Positions 63,794 to 64,000 of a stretch of 64,000 nucleotides of DNA are shown one piece after another. The stretch is taken from assembly GCF_963678635.1 (NCBI RefSeq), contig NC_087063.1:41182759-41246758 (forward strand), read 5' to 3'. Below the pieces are notes generated by a model. It saw nothing but the letters and a program-made list of their open reading frames with translations, was not told the DNA's origin and ran no database searches. The DNA comes from Symsagittifera roscoffensis. Taxonomy: Eukaryota; Xenacoelomorpha; Acoela; Convolutidae. Every line of letters begins with the position of its first letter. Positions within the stretch are counted from its first letter, which is position 1. Position numbers and translations under genes: made by a program.

Positions 63794-64000
63794 ATACTAA
63801 TTTTTCCAAAACTTTGCAAAATTGATAATCAACAACCACCACATCAGTCCCCACCAACAACGTCCCAAGAACCTCCAACAACACCAAAAAATAGTCGAAC
63901 AAATAACGCCCAATCTTCAACACGCATCTTTTTCCAAGACAATCCATTTACATTTGAAGAAAGACACGCACGATTGTCCGAACTACTAGAATCAGTAATT
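63794..64000 (+). CDS. Start of a Ty3/Gypsy-like gag frame, runs off the window
   Basis: Open without a stop from 63794 to the window edge. It reads NQQPPHQSPPTTSQEPPTTP, then STRIFFQDNPFTFEERHARL. Low complexity at the start and then amphipathic helices are typical of a Gag N-terminus. The part up to 63860 is shared with both units; the part from 63861 occurs only here. No ATG is seen in frame, so the true start may lie in another frame or be lost. Confidence 0.45.
   Translation, partial: MLIFPKLCKIDNQQPPHQSPPTTSQEPPTTPKNSRTNNAQSSTRIFFQDNPFTFEERHARLSELLESVI

Larger units (their letters stand above)
56181..63860 (+). repeat. Tandem duplication, unit 2 (7680 bp)
   Basis: Repeats unit 1 with only about 15 differences that I noticed by eye, for example near 51466/59149, 51700/59382, 53671/61354, 53779/61462, 54452/62134, 55645/63328 and 56059/63741. 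It shares every large deletion and nearly all stop codons with unit 1. After 63860 the sequence does not restart at CTAACTCG but continues the interrupted frame. Confidence 0.95.

Noticed and set aside
48498..63860. Tandem LTR elements sharing an LTR as explanation for the 7.68-kb repeat
   Set aside because: No third LTR copy follows unit 2, the unit ends do not repeat inside the unit, and the right boundary lies inside a reading frame. A segmental duplication fits better.

Overview
The window is nuclear DNA of an invertebrate animal. It is AT-rich, its genes are split by GT-AG introns, and most of the sequence is interspersed repeats. A BEL/Pao retroelement, which is a metazoan-restricted type, and an ACF1/BAZ1A-type chromatin gene argue for an animal. 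Nothing lets me name the phylum. I see no bacterial operons, no CRISPR array and no rRNA.

Three host genes can be read. (1) Plus strand, about 2878-10026: the 3' five exons of an ACF1/BAZ1A-like chromatin-remodelling subunit (DDT, WHIM-type segment, two PHD-type fingers, no bromodomain). (2) Minus strand, 33026 down to 18207: a complete five-exon dihydroxy-acid dehydratase (570 codons), with one GC-AG intron and one 11.7-kb intron. (3) Minus strand, 46252-45203: an intronless type II membrane sulfotransferase of the heparan-sulfate 3-O-sulfotransferase type. The genes have unrelated functions and I see no sign of co-regulation.

The rest is a catalogue of mobile DNA. A truncated LINE (1-676) is followed by a tRNA-derived SINE. 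hAT-type MITEs recur through the window, two of them with perfect 8-bp target duplications. A deleted Copia element (10918-13828) keeps its LTRs, primer site, gag and protease. A BEL/Pao element (20757-29891) with LTRs that look identical and an uninterrupted 1861-codon polyprotein sits inside the long dehydratase intron. Its 2.4-kb leader is an array of small hairpins. Between 33 and 45 kb there are four diverged copies of an unclassified repeat, Tc1/mariner-like MITEs including two head-to-head copies that form a palindrome, and a fold-back element built from ATAATCGATTAT motifs.

The last 15.5 kb (48498-63860) is an exact head-to-tail duplication of a 7.68-kb segment holding a decayed Ty3/Gypsy-like element. 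Both units share the same deletions and stops, so the decay came before the duplication. An open gag-like reading frame begins at the right edge and runs out of the window.

The most unusual features are the hairpin-array leader of the BEL element, the dehydratase gene in an animal genome, the microhomology-bounded tandem duplication, and the conserved stem with variable triloop at the SINE 3' end. All assignments come from reading the sequence and from knowledge of the families; no database search was run.
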